Notes: generated by a model not told the origin, from the letters alone. DNA of 18,439 nt from Spirochaetota bacterium (GCA_023421875.1 JAEZSM010000003.1:1-18439); one strand, 5' to 3'. Shown: positions 6,871-13,692, counted from the stretch's first letter. Made by a program: numbers and translations.

Positions 6871-7806
6871 CTATGCGCCGCGGCTGTCGTAGCTTCGGAC
6901 GATGGCCGCGATACGCTGGGCGGCAAGTTTCCCTTCCTTGAACTCTAAAAGCATCCAGTCGTGGACCATGTTTTCGTATTCATAAAACGAGAGCTCTGCT
7001 TTGGCAGCAAGACAGAAGCCCCTAAAACGTCTCGAATCGGCTATGAGAATGTCTTTTGTCCCGATAAAAAGATGCATGGGCGGTAGCTCGGTCAGTCTTC
7101 CGTAGAGGGGGCTTATCCAGGGTTTTCGCGGATTCGCGCCTGCCGCCCACGCCTGCCCAGCGGCTTTCAGCGCCTGAACGTTGAGGAATGGGTCTTCGGG
7201 GTCGATCGACTCGATATGGGGATTGCTCATGCTGACATCGAGCCAGGGGCAGAGGAGGAGGACAGCGGCGCTGGGTTTAAGGCCCTCGTCTCTTGCCGCC
7301 ATAGCGAGGCCGAGGCTCAGGCCTCCGCCCGCCGAGTCTCCCATGAGAATAAAGGTTTCGGAAGCGAGCTTCCGGCTCAGCTTTTTATAGTATGGCAACA
7401 GCAGCCTATACGCGTCTGCGTAGCTGTGCTCGGGCGCCAAAGGATAGTCCGGCGCCAAAACTCTGCAGCCGGAGGATTCGACGAGGTTCGCTAAAAAGCG
7501 CCAATGGGGTCTCGTGGCATTATAGAGGTATGAGCCTCCGTGCAAAAAAAGGACTGTGACGCGGGGCACCGTATCTCTGGGTTCAAGACAATGGACCTTC
7601 ATCGACATGAAGCTTTCGCTTCGAATTTCCACCCTGAGCTTGAGATATTCGGGAGGCGTCGGACTTATAATCGCTTTCGCGTAGTCCCGCTTTTTGAACT
7701 CCAGCGCAGGGGGTACCGAACTCTCTTTAATCCTGGCAGCCCAGAGAATTTTTTCGAAGATGAGGCTCTGTACTGAAGGGGGTTCGGCATAGCGGAACAA
7801 TTTCAT
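6871..7806 (-). CDS. Alpha/beta hydrolase, hormone-sensitive-lipase (family IV) esterase-like
   Basis: 311 residues, typical of the HSL/family IV carboxylesterases. The oxyanion-hole motif HGG (residues 89-91) follows LFL, and the nucleophile is Ser158 in GDSAG (156-160). The likely acid is Asp252 in GTKD and the base His282 in VHDW, so the triad appears complete. No signal peptide is seen, so it is probably a cytoplasmic esterase of unknown natural substrate. No clear Shine-Dalgarno precedes the ATG. A 12-bp palindrome (TCCTGGCCAGGA, 7833-7844) lies 27-38 bp upstream and could be an operator. The gene converges on the LCCL lipoprotein with a 24-bp gap, and an IS200-like element sits just upstream of it. 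Confidence 0.88.
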   Translation of the reverse strand: MKLFRYAEPPSVQSLIFEKILWAARIKESSVPPALEFKKRDYAKAIISPTPPEYLKLRVEIRSESFMSMKVHCLEPRDTVPRVTVLFLHGGSYLYNATRPHWRFLANLVESSGCRVLAPDYPLAPEHSYADAYRLLLPYYKKLSRKLASETFILMGDSAGGGLSLGLAMAARDEGLKPSAAVLLLCPWLDVSMSNPHIESIDPEDPFLNVQALKAAGQAWAAGANPRKPWISPLYGRLTELPPMHLFIGTKDILIADSRRFRGFCLAAKAELSFYEYENMVHDWMLLEFKEGKLAAQRIAAIVRSYDSRGA

Positions 7807-7832
7807 GCGTACAGAGTACAGGTTTTACGCCT

Positions 7833-7844
7833 TCCTGGCCAGGA
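7833..7844. repeat. 12-bp palindrome upstream of the hydrolase gene
   Basis: TCCTGGCCAGGA is a perfect palindrome located 27-38 bp before the hydrolase start codon. A protein-binding site is possible, but nothing else supports it. Confidence 0.35.
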
Positions 7845-7867
7845 GGGGCTGAGTAAAGAGTGGTGCA

Positions 7868-7877
7868 GCATTAAAAA
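7868..7877. repeat. Flanking decamer copy 1 of the IS element
   Basis: GCATTAAAAA, identical to 8465-8474. On the transposase strand it reads TTTTTAATGC and probably contains the right-end cleavage sequence. Confidence 0.5.
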
Positions 7878-7903
7878 ATCGGCCTATGTGTAAAAGTCAA
7901 ATA

Positions 7904-7922
7904 CCACCACCAGAGGTGGTGG
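7904..7922. repeat. IS right-end hairpin
   Basis: CCACCACC, loop AGA, GGTGGTGG: a perfect 8-bp stem located after the tnpA stop on the minus strand. Confidence 0.8.
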
Positions 7923-7935
7923 CTTGAAGAGTAAC

Positions 7936-7952
7936 GGCCTCTAAAAGAGGCC
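7936..7952. repeat. Hairpin overlapping the tnpA stop codon
   Basis: GGCCTC, loop TAAAA, GAGGCC. It overlaps the last codons of tnpA and could limit transcription out of the element, but there is no T-run. Confidence 0.45.
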
Positions 7953-8384
7953 ATAGTCTCTCGCGTTATTTTCTTCTTCCTTTTCGTTATCTTCCTGGTA
8001 TTTTACATACCTTCGGATCTTTTCCTCATCCATCCCTATCGTCGTTACACAATACCCTCTACTCCAGAAATGGTTGCCCCAATATGGCTTCTTCTTCAAT
8101 CCAGGTATCCCCTTGAATAACGCTATCGCTGTTTTCCCTTTCAGTATTCCCATTGCATCGGATATGGATATCCTCGGTGGTATTGTTGCCACCATATGCA
8201 CATGATCTTTCATCACGCTTAGTTCAAGTACTTCGATTCCTTTCCATTCGCATATCGCCCGTATCTTATGCTCTACTGCTTTCGCAACATCACCTTCCAG
8301 AATTCTATACCTGTATTTGGGTGTCCATACGATGTGGTAGCTGCATTGGTATACCACATGCGCAAGTCTTTTCCATTTCGCCAT
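7941..8384 (-). CDS. tnpA: IS200/IS605-family Y1 transposase
   Basis: 147 residues, full length for this family. It is a single-strand DNA transposase of the HUH class. The HUH metal motif is His61-Val62-His63 in KDHVHMV, and the nucleophile is probably Tyr126 in IRRYVKYQ, with Gln130 as the third metal ligand; spacing matches the studied IS608 enzyme (His64, His66, Tyr127, Gln131). No frameshift or stop interrupts it, so the protein may be active. The highly charged tail is EDNEKEEENN. No strong Shine-Dalgarno precedes the ATG, consistent with the low expression usual for these transposases. Base composition is visibly richer in AT than in the surrounding genes. Confidence 0.95.
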   Translation of the reverse strand: MAKWKRLAHVVYQCSYHIVWTPKYRYRILEGDVAKAVEHKIRAICEWKGIEVLELSVMKDHVHMVATIPPRISISDAMGILKGKTAIALFKGIPGLKKKPYWGNHFWSRGYCVTTIGMDEEKIRRYVKYQEDNEKEEENNARDYGLF

Positions 8385-8434
8385 GCTTCATTTTAGCCTT
8401 ATGTCATCTTCAGGCATAGCCAGTCAGTACATTA

Positions 8435-8453
8435 CCACCGCCATAGGCGGTGG
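8435..8453. repeat. IS left-end hairpin
   Basis: CCACCGCC, loop ATA, GGCGGTGG: a perfect 8-bp stem upstream of tnpA on the minus strand. Confidence 0.8.
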
Positions 8454-8464
8454 ATTTCTAAGTC

Positions 8465-8474
8465 GCATTAAAAA
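8465..8474. repeat. Flanking decamer copy 2 of the IS element
   Basis: GCATTAAAAA, identical to 7868-7877. It overlaps the T-tract of the tRNA terminator on the minus strand, so the element appears to sit exactly at the terminator's 3' end. Confidence 0.5.
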
Positions 8475-8500
8475 GACCGCCCTGTTTTTGGGCGGTCTTT
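8470..8500 (-). terminator. Rho-independent terminator of the tRNA-Leu gene
   Basis: On the minus strand, five nucleotides after the tRNA, AAAGACCGCCC pairs with GGGCGGTCTTT around a 7-nt loop, running into five T residues. The stem is perfect. Confidence 0.9.
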
Positions 8501-8505
8501 CGTGC

Positions 8506-8587
8506 TGCGGCGAAGAAGACTTGAACTTCCATGCCTCTCGGCACTAGCACCTCAAGCTAGCGTGTCTACCAATTCCACCATCGCCGC
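8506..8587 (-). tRNA. tRNA-Leu (anticodon GAG)
   Basis: 82 nt. The acceptor stem GCGGCGA pairs with TCGCCGC and the discriminator is A. The anticodon arm is CTAGC-TTGAGGT-GCTAG with anticodon GAG (8553-8551), which reads CUC and CUU leucine codons. A long variable arm (TGCCGAGAGGCA region) marks it as a class II tRNA, and the T arm has TTCAAGT. The D arm carries the TTGGTAGAC typical of leucine tRNAs. The 3' CCA is not encoded (GCA follows the discriminator), so CCA addition is needed. It has its own promoter and terminator, so it is a single-gene unit. Confidence 0.96.
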
Positions 8588-8600
8588 ACTGATAGGCGGA

Positions 8601-8630
8601 TTTATAACCCTAAGCGCCGGGCCTTGTCAA
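8601..8630 (-). promoter_or_regulatory. Promoter of the tRNA-Leu gene
   Basis: TTGACA (8630-8625), 18 bp, TATAAA (8606-8601) on the minus strand, with a predicted start about 7 nt before the tRNA 5' end, as expected for a tRNA unit. Confidence 0.75.
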
Positions 8631-8678
8631 GGCACCGCTAAATCCAGACCGGGTTTTCCGCGAATGGGAAGGATTTTA

Positions 8679-10433
8679 TCAGCTTTTCCCGAGCAGGGAT
8701 TGGGCCTTCTTGAGCGCATCATCCAGATCGGAACAGACGTTCTCGGGGCCTAATTCTGCGGCAAGCCCGTACTTGGCGATCGCTTGGGCCGGCTGCGCCT
8801 TGACACCGCTGAGGATTAAGGCGGTTCCGTTGCGTCTGCAGCGCTTGGCGAAGGTCCTGAGGGCGTTGAGACCTGTGGCGTCTATGGCAGGGACGTGGCG
8901 CATCCTGAGAATGAAGACCTTGGGGGATTTTTCCAAGCCTCCTAGTACGTCTTGTAGCATGTCCGCCACGCCAAAGAAGAAAGGTCCGTTGATTTCATAG
9001 ACCTCGCAGTGTTCGGGAATTCTGTGGGATGTCGTGGTATCCAGGTCCGCCCGGTCTGCCGGCGAGGGGGCACCTGCCCTGCCGAAGTATTCCTCAACCA
9101 GCCTCTTGCCGGCTCCCTGAGGGATTAGGGCGCTCGTGTCCCTGGCGCGCTTGACGAAGAGAAGGATGGCTAGAAGGACGCCCACCTGGACAGCTGCGGT
9201 GAGATCGACGACGACGGTGAGAACAAAGGTCGTTACCATTACGGCCAGATCGCTCTTGGGCGCCTTGCGCATTGAAAAGAAGCGGGGGAGTTCGCTCATG
9301 TCCACGGCCACTACAACGAGGACTCCAGCCAAGGTAGCCAGAGGAATGGCTTGTACGAGAGGCCCGAGAAGGAGGGTGAAGAGAAGAAGAACCAGGGAGT
9401 GTATAAGCGCGGAGACAGGGCTGGCGGCCCCTGACTTGACGTTCGTGGCGGTTCTTGCAATGGCGCCCGTGGCCGGAATCCCTCCGAAGAGGGAGCTGGC
9501 CAGGTTGCCCAGGCCCTGGGCGTTGAGCTCTGCCGAGGAAGAATGCCTGGTGCCAGTCATACCGTCGGCCACCACGGCGGACAGAAGTGATTCGATGGCA
9601 GCCAGGAGGGCTATAGTGAGGGCGCTGGGAAAGACTTGCCTGAGCTGGCCGAAACTGAAAGCGGGAAACTGAGGCACAGGGAATCCCTTGGGCAGGGCTC
9701 CGAACTTGGAGCCCACTGTCTCGAGGGGAAAGTTCAGAAAAAATGAAGCCAGGGTCACCACCGCTACTGCGCTGACCGCCGCTGGAAGTTTAGGCCAAAA
9801 TTTTCGCACAAGGACGATGACGCCGATCGTCGAGAGTCCTGCTCCCAGGGCGAAAGGATTGCTGGTGGAGGCATATTCGAAATACTGGGCTATCTTGTCG
9901 AAAAACTCCGGGGCTGGCTTGGGGATACTCATGCCGAAGAGGTCCTTGAGCTGACCTACGAATATGGTTGCACCGATGCCTGTGGTAAAGCCTATCGTTA
10001 CGGGATAGGGAATGAATTTGATGACGCTTCCTAGACCCGAAACGGCCATGAAGATCAGCAAAAGTCCTGCGACGAGGGTAGCGAGCTGGAGTCCCGCCAT
10101 GCCGTGGACCGCGATGATGGCGGCAATGATCACTACAAATGCGCCGGTGGGTCCCGAGACTTGGTGAAAGCTGCCACCGAAAAGTGCGATGACAAAGCCG
10201 GCGATTATGGCTGTGTAAAGTCCCTGGGCTGGGCTAGCCCCGGCGCCTATGGCAAAGGCCATGGCCAGAGGCAGGGCTACGACGCCCACCGTAATGCCGG
10301 CGGTGAGATCCTTGCGGAAGTCTTTTTTCCCATAACCGGCGGAAATAACCTTGAAGAGGGCCGGGGTAAGCTGGGCAGTCAGAGATCTAAACGCCGATAC
10401 CTGAGGCTTTATGTTATGTTGTGCCTTGTCCAT
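8679..10433 (-). CDS. SulP-family anion transporter with C-terminal STAS domain
   Basis: 584 residues. Residues about 40-430 form the multi-helix SulP/SLC26 transport core. Landmarks are DLTAGITVGVVALPLAMAFA (42-61), the SGPTGAF loop (93-99) and AELNAQGLGN (301-310). Residues about 475-580 are a STAS domain with PAIDATGLNAL (515-525). Family members move sulfate, bicarbonate or dicarboxylates across the cytoplasmic membrane; which one cannot be decided here. The ATG at 10433 is the only plausible start: no other ATG, GTG or TTG lies in frame nearby, yet there is no Shine-Dalgarno. A TATACT box ends 7 nt before the ATG, so the transcript may be leaderless. The gene lies 33 bp after ymdB on the same strand and may also be read from the rny promoter. 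Confidence 0.93.
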   Translation of the reverse strand: MDKAQHNIKPQVSAFRSLTAQLTPALFKVISAGYGKKDFRKDLTAGITVGVVALPLAMAFAIGAGASPAQGLYTAIIAGFVIALFGGSFHQVSGPTGAFVVIIAAIIAVHGMAGLQLATLVAGLLLIFMAVSGLGSVIKFIPYPVTIGFTTGIGATIFVGQLKDLFGMSIPKPAPEFFDKIAQYFEYASTSNPFALGAGLSTIGVIVLVRKFWPKLPAAVSAVAVVTLASFFLNFPLETVGSKFGALPKGFPVPQFPAFSFGQLRQVFPSALTIALLAAIESLLSAVVADGMTGTRHSSSAELNAQGLGNLASSLFGGIPATGAIARTATNVKSGAASPVSALIHSLVLLLFTLLLGPLVQAIPLATLAGVLVVVAVDMSELPRFFSMRKAPKSDLAVMVTTFVLTVVVDLTAAVQVGVLLAILLFVKRARDTSALIPQGAGKRLVEEYFGRAGAPSPADRADLDTTTSHRIPEHCEVYEINGPFFFGVADMLQDVLGGLEKSPKVFILRMRHVPAIDATGLNALRTFAKRCRRNGTALILSGVKAQPAQAIAKYGLAAELGPENVCSDLDDALKKAQSLLGKS

Positions 10434-10440
10434 GGCGGGG

Positions 10441-10470
10441 AGTATACGGTAGAGCGTGTTTGCGCTTCAA
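10441..10470 (-). promoter_or_regulatory. Predicted sulP promoter giving a leaderless mRNA
   Basis: TTGAAG (10470-10465), 18 bp, TATACT (10446-10441). The predicted start falls at or next to the A of the sulP ATG (10433). The -35 box overlaps the ymdB stop codon and one arm of an 11-bp inverted repeat. Confidence 0.55.
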
Positions 10471-10491
10471 TCTGTGCGAAGATTGAAGCGC
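10462..10491. repeat. Perfect 11-bp inverted repeat over the ymdB end and the sulP -35 box
   Basis: GCGCTTCAATC (10462-10472) and GATTGAAGCGC (10481-10491) are separated by 8 nt. The repeat covers the last codons and stop of ymdB. It may be a repressor site or an RNA hairpin at the ymdB 3' end; no T-run follows, so it is not a classical terminator. Confidence 0.75.
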
Positions 10492-11267
10492 TCGATGCCT
10501 ATGCAGGCCTTAGATGAGGGATCGATATGGAAAAGCGCACCTGACATGAAGGCTTCTCCCTCTGCGGTCTCCATCTTGAAAGGTATTTGGGTCAGGGAGC
10601 GCCGTATGCAGATATCGGTTTTTACCCCGATTATCGAGTCTATCGGACCCGTCATGCCCAGGTCGGTGATGTAGCCGGTTCCCAAAGGAAGGATACGCTC
10701 ATCCGCGGTGGGTACATGGGTATGAGTGCCGGCAACCACGCTCGCCCTGCCGTCCAGGTGCCATGCGAGGGCTTCCTTCTCTTCCGGCGATTCGGCATGA
10801 AAATCGATGACAATAAAGGCTTCGGGATGCTGGCGCTTCGCCTTGGCGACTAACTCATCCGCTGCCCTGAAGGGGCAGTCTATGGTGTAGAGCCCTTCCC
10901 TCCCCTGGAGGTTGATCACCACCCACTCGAAGGCGCGGCCTTTGAGGTGGAGAATACCCTTTCCGGGGAGGCCGGGAGGATAGTTGGCGGGCCGTAAAAG
11001 CGCTTTTTCCGCCTCAAGGAGCTCCGCCGCCTCCTTCCGTTCCCAGACATGGTTGCCTGTGGTTATGGCCATTACCCCGGACGAAAGAATGATGTCCAGT
11101 TCTTCCCTGCCTATGCCGAAGCCCTTCTGGGCATTCTCGCCGTTGGCCACGACCAGATCGGCGGAATGCTTTTTTGCGAAGGAAGGCAGAAGGGCAAAGA
11201 GGGCGCGCAGGCCCGGAGGGCCGACGATATCGCCCACCATTACCAGAGTAGCAGTATGTTCATTCAC
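10467..11267 (-). CDS. ymdB: YmdB-family metallophosphoesterase (2',3'-cyclic-AMP phosphodiesterase type)
   Basis: 266 residues, full family length (TIGR00282). Metal-site motifs are GDIVG (12-16), NGEN (42-45), GNHVW (71-75), DFHAE (155-159) and GTHTHVPT (180-187), so all expected ligands are visible, including Asp13, Glu44, His73, His157, His182 and His184. The Bacillus homologue is a phosphodiesterase active on 2',3'-cAMP that also affects RNA turnover through RNase Y. The start is GTG at 11267: the motif GDIVG follows ten residues later and no in-frame ATG comes earlier. GGAG lies 11 nt upstream and AAGG is immediately before. It follows rny by 20 bp in the same operon, the arrangement common in many phyla. 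Confidence 0.93.
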   Translation of the reverse strand: MNEHTATLVMVGDIVGPPGLRALFALLPSFAKKHSADLVVANGENAQKGFGIGREELDIILSSGVMAITTGNHVWERKEAAELLEAEKALLRPANYPPGLPGKGILHLKGRAFEWVVINLQGREGLYTIDCPFRAADELVAKAKRQHPEAFIVIDFHAESPEEKEALAWHLDGRASVVAGTHTHVPTADERILPLGTGYITDLGMTGPIDSIIGVKTDICIRRSLTQIPFKMETAEGEAFMSGALFHIDPSSKACIGIERFNLRTD

Positions 11268-11287
11268 AACCTTAGTCGCTCCAGATT

Positions 11288-12820
11288 CTAGCGTGCGTAC
11301 TCGACGATTCTGGTCTCTCTGATGATGGTGACCTTGATGCGGCCTGGGTAGCGAAGATCGGTTTCAATCTTCTTGGCGATGCTCTTGCACAGCTCCCTGG
11401 CCTGATCGTCGGACACGTTCTCGTAATTTACTAGTATGCGCAGCTCGCGACCCGCCTGGATGGCAAAGGCCTTATCGACCCCGGAGAAGCTTTCCGCGAT
11501 GGACTCAAGATTCCCAAGCCGCTTGATATAGTTGTCCAATGTTTCGCGGCGGGCGCCAGGCCTGGCCGCCGAGATCGCGTCGGCAATCTGCACCAGCACG
11601 GACTCGGGGCAGGAAGGCTCCACGTCGTTGTGGTGGGAACCGATGGCGTTGACCACCCGGGGGTCCTCGCCCATCTTGCGCACGAAATCCATGCCGCTTT
11701 CGGCGTGGTTCTGGTCGCCGTCGGTTTCCATGCCCTTGCCGATGTCGTGCAAGAGGGCGCCGCGCTTGGCGATTTCCCGGTTGAGTCCGATCTCGGCGGC
11801 CAGCAGTCCTGCAATGACCGCGACTTCCTTGGAGTGGAAGAGGACGTTCTGCCCATAGCTCGTGCGGAAGTAGAGTCTCCCGAGGGCGCGGATAAGCTCT
11901 GGAGCCATATTGTGGAGGCCCAGGTCAAAGACGACTTTTTCGCCTTCGTCGTAGATCTTCTGGGAAATCTCCCTGGTTACCTTCTGGACCATTTCCTCGA
12001 TTCTGGCCGGGTGGATCCTGCCGTCGGTGATGAGGCGTTCCAGGGAAACCCTTGCAATCTCCCTGCGGACAGGGTCGAAACAGGAGATGACCACAGCCTC
12101 GGGGGTATCGTCGATGATGACGTCCACACCGGTGAGTGTTTCGAGGGTACGGATATTCCGCCCCTCCCTGCCGATGATGCGCCCCTTCATCTCGTCCGAA
12201 GGCAGGCTGACCGAAGTAACCGTCGTCTCCGCGGTTACGTCGGTGGCAATACGCTGCATGGTAGTGACAAGAATGTCCCGCGTGCGCTTTTCGGCGGCCA
12301 GCTGGGCTTCCTGGTCGATCTTGTTGATCAATACCTGGGCGTCGTGCTTGGCTTCGTTCTCCATTGTCTGGATTATGAGCCGCTTAGCTTCGTCCGCGCT
12401 CAGGCCGGAAATACGTTCCAGCTCCTGGCGGTACTGCTCTTCCTGGCCCAACAGGTCGGTCTCCCTGTCCTGCAGGCTTTTTTCTTTTGCCTTTAAGGCG
12501 CCTTCCAGCCGTTCCAAAGCCTCGATCTTGTTGTCGAGGTTCTCTTCCTTCTGCATGACCCGGCGTTCGAGCTTCTGAGCTTCGATTCGCCGTTCGCGTA
12601 TTTCCCGTTCCTGCTGGTTGCGTTCCCGAATGAGCTGATCTTTCGCCTCTACAAGGATCGCCTTCTTTTCGGCCTCGGCCTCTTTTTTAGCGTCCTGTCG
12701 TATACGTTCTGCTTCATTTTCTGCAGCAGTGAGTTGAAATCTGGCATAGAGCCAGCGGATCGTCCATCCAAGAATCAAGCCGGCTACGGGAAGGGCAATC
12801 ATCCAAACTCTGGGTGCCAT
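11288..12820 (-). CDS. rny: Ribonuclease Y
   Basis: 510 residues, the usual length. Domains in order are an N-terminal membrane helix (about 5-25), a long charged coiled coil (about 30-195), a KH RNA-binding domain with GRIIGREGRN (213-222) and an HD phosphohydrolase domain with His329, His358-Asp359 in LLHDIGKG and HHND (396-399). This membrane-anchored endoribonuclease initiates mRNA decay. The ATG at 12820 has GGAGGG 4 nt upstream. A consensus promoter precedes it, and ymdB follows in the operon. Confidence 0.97.
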   Translation of the reverse strand: MAPRVWMIALPVAGLILGWTIRWLYARFQLTAAENEAERIRQDAKKEAEAEKKAILVEAKDQLIRERNQQEREIRERRIEAQKLERRVMQKEENLDNKIEALERLEGALKAKEKSLQDRETDLLGQEEQYRQELERISGLSADEAKRLIIQTMENEAKHDAQVLINKIDQEAQLAAEKRTRDILVTTMQRIATDVTAETTVTSVSLPSDEMKGRIIGREGRNIRTLETLTGVDVIIDDTPEAVVISCFDPVRREIARVSLERLITDGRIHPARIEEMVQKVTREISQKIYDEGEKVVFDLGLHNMAPELIRALGRLYFRTSYGQNVLFHSKEVAVIAGLLAAEIGLNREIAKRGALLHDIGKGMETDGDQNHAESGMDFVRKMGEDPRVVNAIGSHHNDVEPSCPESVLVQIADAISAARPGARRETLDNYIKRLGNLESIAESFSGVDKAFAIQAGRELRILVNYENVSDDQARELCKSIAKKIETDLRYPGRIKVTIIRETRIVEYAR

Positions 12821-12853
12821 ATGTCCCTCCGATGTATATTCGCCGTCGCTTCG

Positions 12854-12881
12854 ATTATACGGATGGGGAATTCTTTGTCAA
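12854..12881 (-). promoter_or_regulatory. Strong sigma70-type promoter of rny-ymdB
   Basis: Both hexamers are full consensus: TTGACA (12881-12876), 16 bp, TATAAT (12859-12854). The predicted start near 12847 gives a leader of about 27 nt holding the rny ribosome binding site. Confidence 0.85.
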
Positions 12882-12917
12882 GGCGAATTAAATTACTATA
12901 AAATAACGTAAAAGCAG

Positions 12918-12947
12918 TTGACGACCCTCCGGCAATACCCATATACT
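12918..12947 (+). promoter_or_regulatory. Predicted promoter of the RRM protein gene
   Basis: TTGACG (12918-12923), 18 bp, TATACT (12942-12947). The start is predicted near 12953, about 320 nt before the RRM start codon. No better promoter is seen closer to the gene. Confidence 0.6.
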
Positions 12948-13064
12948 CGCAAATGAGGCCGTGTATGCGGCTTCCTGTACTTTCGGAGAGTTCAGGAATA
13001 CTGCCCCCGTTTTTAAGGTAGAAACTGGCTTTTCATGCATCGTCATTCCTTTGTGTACGGTTTT

Positions 13065-13097
13065 GGGGGTTCGGCGGTCGAAATCTCCAGAGCCCCC
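13065..13097 (+). repeat. Leader hairpin 1 upstream of the RRM gene
   Basis: GGGGGTTC (13065-13072) pairs with GAGCCCCC (13090-13097): eight pairs, one of them G-U, with a 17-nt loop and no T-run. Confidence 0.45.
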
Positions 13098-13207
13098 GCC
13101 CCACTCGCTTCTTCCTTCGGAAAGACCCCAGCATCGCTTACCAAGCCTCATACTCCTGCCCTAAAGACGGTAATGCTGTACGCTTAAGCTTCTCTGAGAG
13201 CAACGTA

Positions 13208-13226
13208 CGTCCGCCCTAGGCGGACG
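13208..13226 (+). repeat. Leader hairpin 2 upstream of the RRM gene
   Basis: CGTCCGCC, loop CTA, GGCGGACG: a perfect 8-bp GC-rich stem 48 bp before the start codon. Confidence 0.6.
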
Positions 13227-13274
13227 GATCCGTGCTGTCGTCCTGCGATGACGGCCCAATCGAGGTTTTTCCGA

Positions 13275-13562
13275 ATGTCCAAGAAGGTTTATGTCGGCAA
13301 CATGAATTACAGCACCGCCGAGAATCAGCTTCGTGACCTGTTCGCCCAGTACGGCGAGGTCTCGTCTGTCAACATCATCATCGATCGCTACACCGGCAAG
13401 GCGAAGGGATTCGGCTTTGTCGAGATGGCGAACGACGATGAGGCCCAGAAGGCGATCGATGCCCTCAACGGCTTCGAATTCATGGGAAGGCAGCTCCGCG
13501 TCAACGAGGCTGAAGACAAGCCCCGCCGTGACGGTGGATCCTTCCATCCCCGCCGCTACTAA
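13275..13562 (+). CDS. Small single-RRM RNA-binding protein
   Basis: 95 residues: one RNA recognition motif plus a short basic tail (PRRDGGSFHPRRY). RNP2 is VYVGNM (residues 5-10) and RNP1 is KGFGFVEM (about 44-51), with the aromatic residues needed for RNA stacking. An upstream in-frame ATG at 13248 lacks a ribosome binding site and adds nine residues before the domain. I chose 13275 because GAGG lies 9 nt upstream and the product starts MSKKVYVGN, as is usual for these proteins. Similar proteins in cyanobacteria and spirochaetes are often cold-inducible RNA chaperones. The gene is monocistronic, with a long predicted leader, a 3' UTR of about 70 nt and a strong terminator. Confidence 0.93.
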   Translation: MSKKVYVGNMNYSTAENQLRDLFAQYGEVSSVNIIIDRYTGKAKGFGFVEMANDDEAQKAIDALNGFEFMGRQLRVNEAEDKPRRDGGSFHPRRY

Positions 13563-13592
13563 TCGTTAGCAATAGCGTAGTGAGACCAAGGC

Positions 13593-13614
13593 CTTGCGGG
13601 GCTTAGGGCGCAAG
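13593..13614 (+). repeat. Small hairpin in the RRM gene 3' UTR
   Basis: CTTGCG pairs with CGCAAG around a 10-nt loop, about 20 bp before the terminator stem. It is not followed by a T-run. Confidence 0.35.
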
Positions 13615-13635
13615 CCTGATCCCCATGAGACCTGA

Positions 13636-13672
13636 AGAGCCCCCCGCAGACCGCCCGGGGGGCTCTTTTTTT
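13636..13672 (+). terminator. Rho-independent terminator of the RRM protein gene
   Basis: AGAGCCCCCC (13636-13645) pairs perfectly with GGGGGGCTCT (13657-13666), followed by six further T residues. It also separates this gene from the convergent pseudouridine synthase gene. Confidence 0.94.
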
Positions 13673-13692
13673 ATACCCCGCGACCTGGATTG

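Larger units (their letters stand above)
7868..8464 (-). mobile_element. IS200/IS605-family insertion sequence (tnpA only)
   Basis: The element holds one TnpA gene and, near each end, an 8-bp hairpin with a 3-nt loop (7904-7922 and 8435-8453). These subterminal hairpins are what IS200/IS605 transposases recognise. The two stems differ at one base pair that has changed on both sides (CCACCGCC/GGCGGTGG against CCACCACC/GGTGGTGG). No tnpB accompanies it, and the length of about 600 bp fits tnpA-only members. The ends are placed from the repeated decamer GCATTAAAAA (7868-7877 and 8465-8474). In this family the target-side and right-end cleavage sequences resemble each other, so I take the right-hand copy (8465-8474) as flanking target and the left-hand copy as element end. 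The boundaries are inferred and could shift by several bases. Confidence 0.85.
12953..13274 (+). other. Long 5' leader of the RRM protein gene, no confident gene inside
   Basis: This stretch makes up most of the gap between rny and the RRM gene. It holds two clear hairpins (13065-13097 and 13208-13226), a possible 22-codon upstream frame starting at the predicted transcription start (ATG 12953, TAG 13019-13021), and the GAGG ribosome binding site at 13262-13265. No riboswitch family was recognised. Long structured leaders are known for cold-shock and some RRM genes; applying that here is an inference. Confidence 0.4.

Noticed and set aside
7868..8474. Target site duplication made by a DDE-type transposase
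   Set aside because: The transposase is of the HUH/Y1 class, which does not duplicate its target; the decamer match is better explained by similar cleavage sequences.
8588..8678. Terminator directly after sulP
   Set aside because: Only a 6-bp AAATCC/GGATTT pairing with a long loop is seen and no T-run; the tRNA promoter occupies part of this gap.
11630..12496. Plus-strand open frame of 288 codons opposite rny
   Set aside because: The minus strand encodes a complete RNase Y with KH and HD motifs; the opposite frame shows no domain pattern.
12888..13151. Minus-strand open frame of 87 codons in the rny-RRM gap
   Set aside because: No recognisable domain and no ribosome binding site; it covers the divergent promoter region and the RRM leader.
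13248..13274. Earlier ATG for the RRM protein
   Set aside because: No ribosome binding site; the nine extra residues are outside the domain, while the ATG at 13275 has GAGG upstream.
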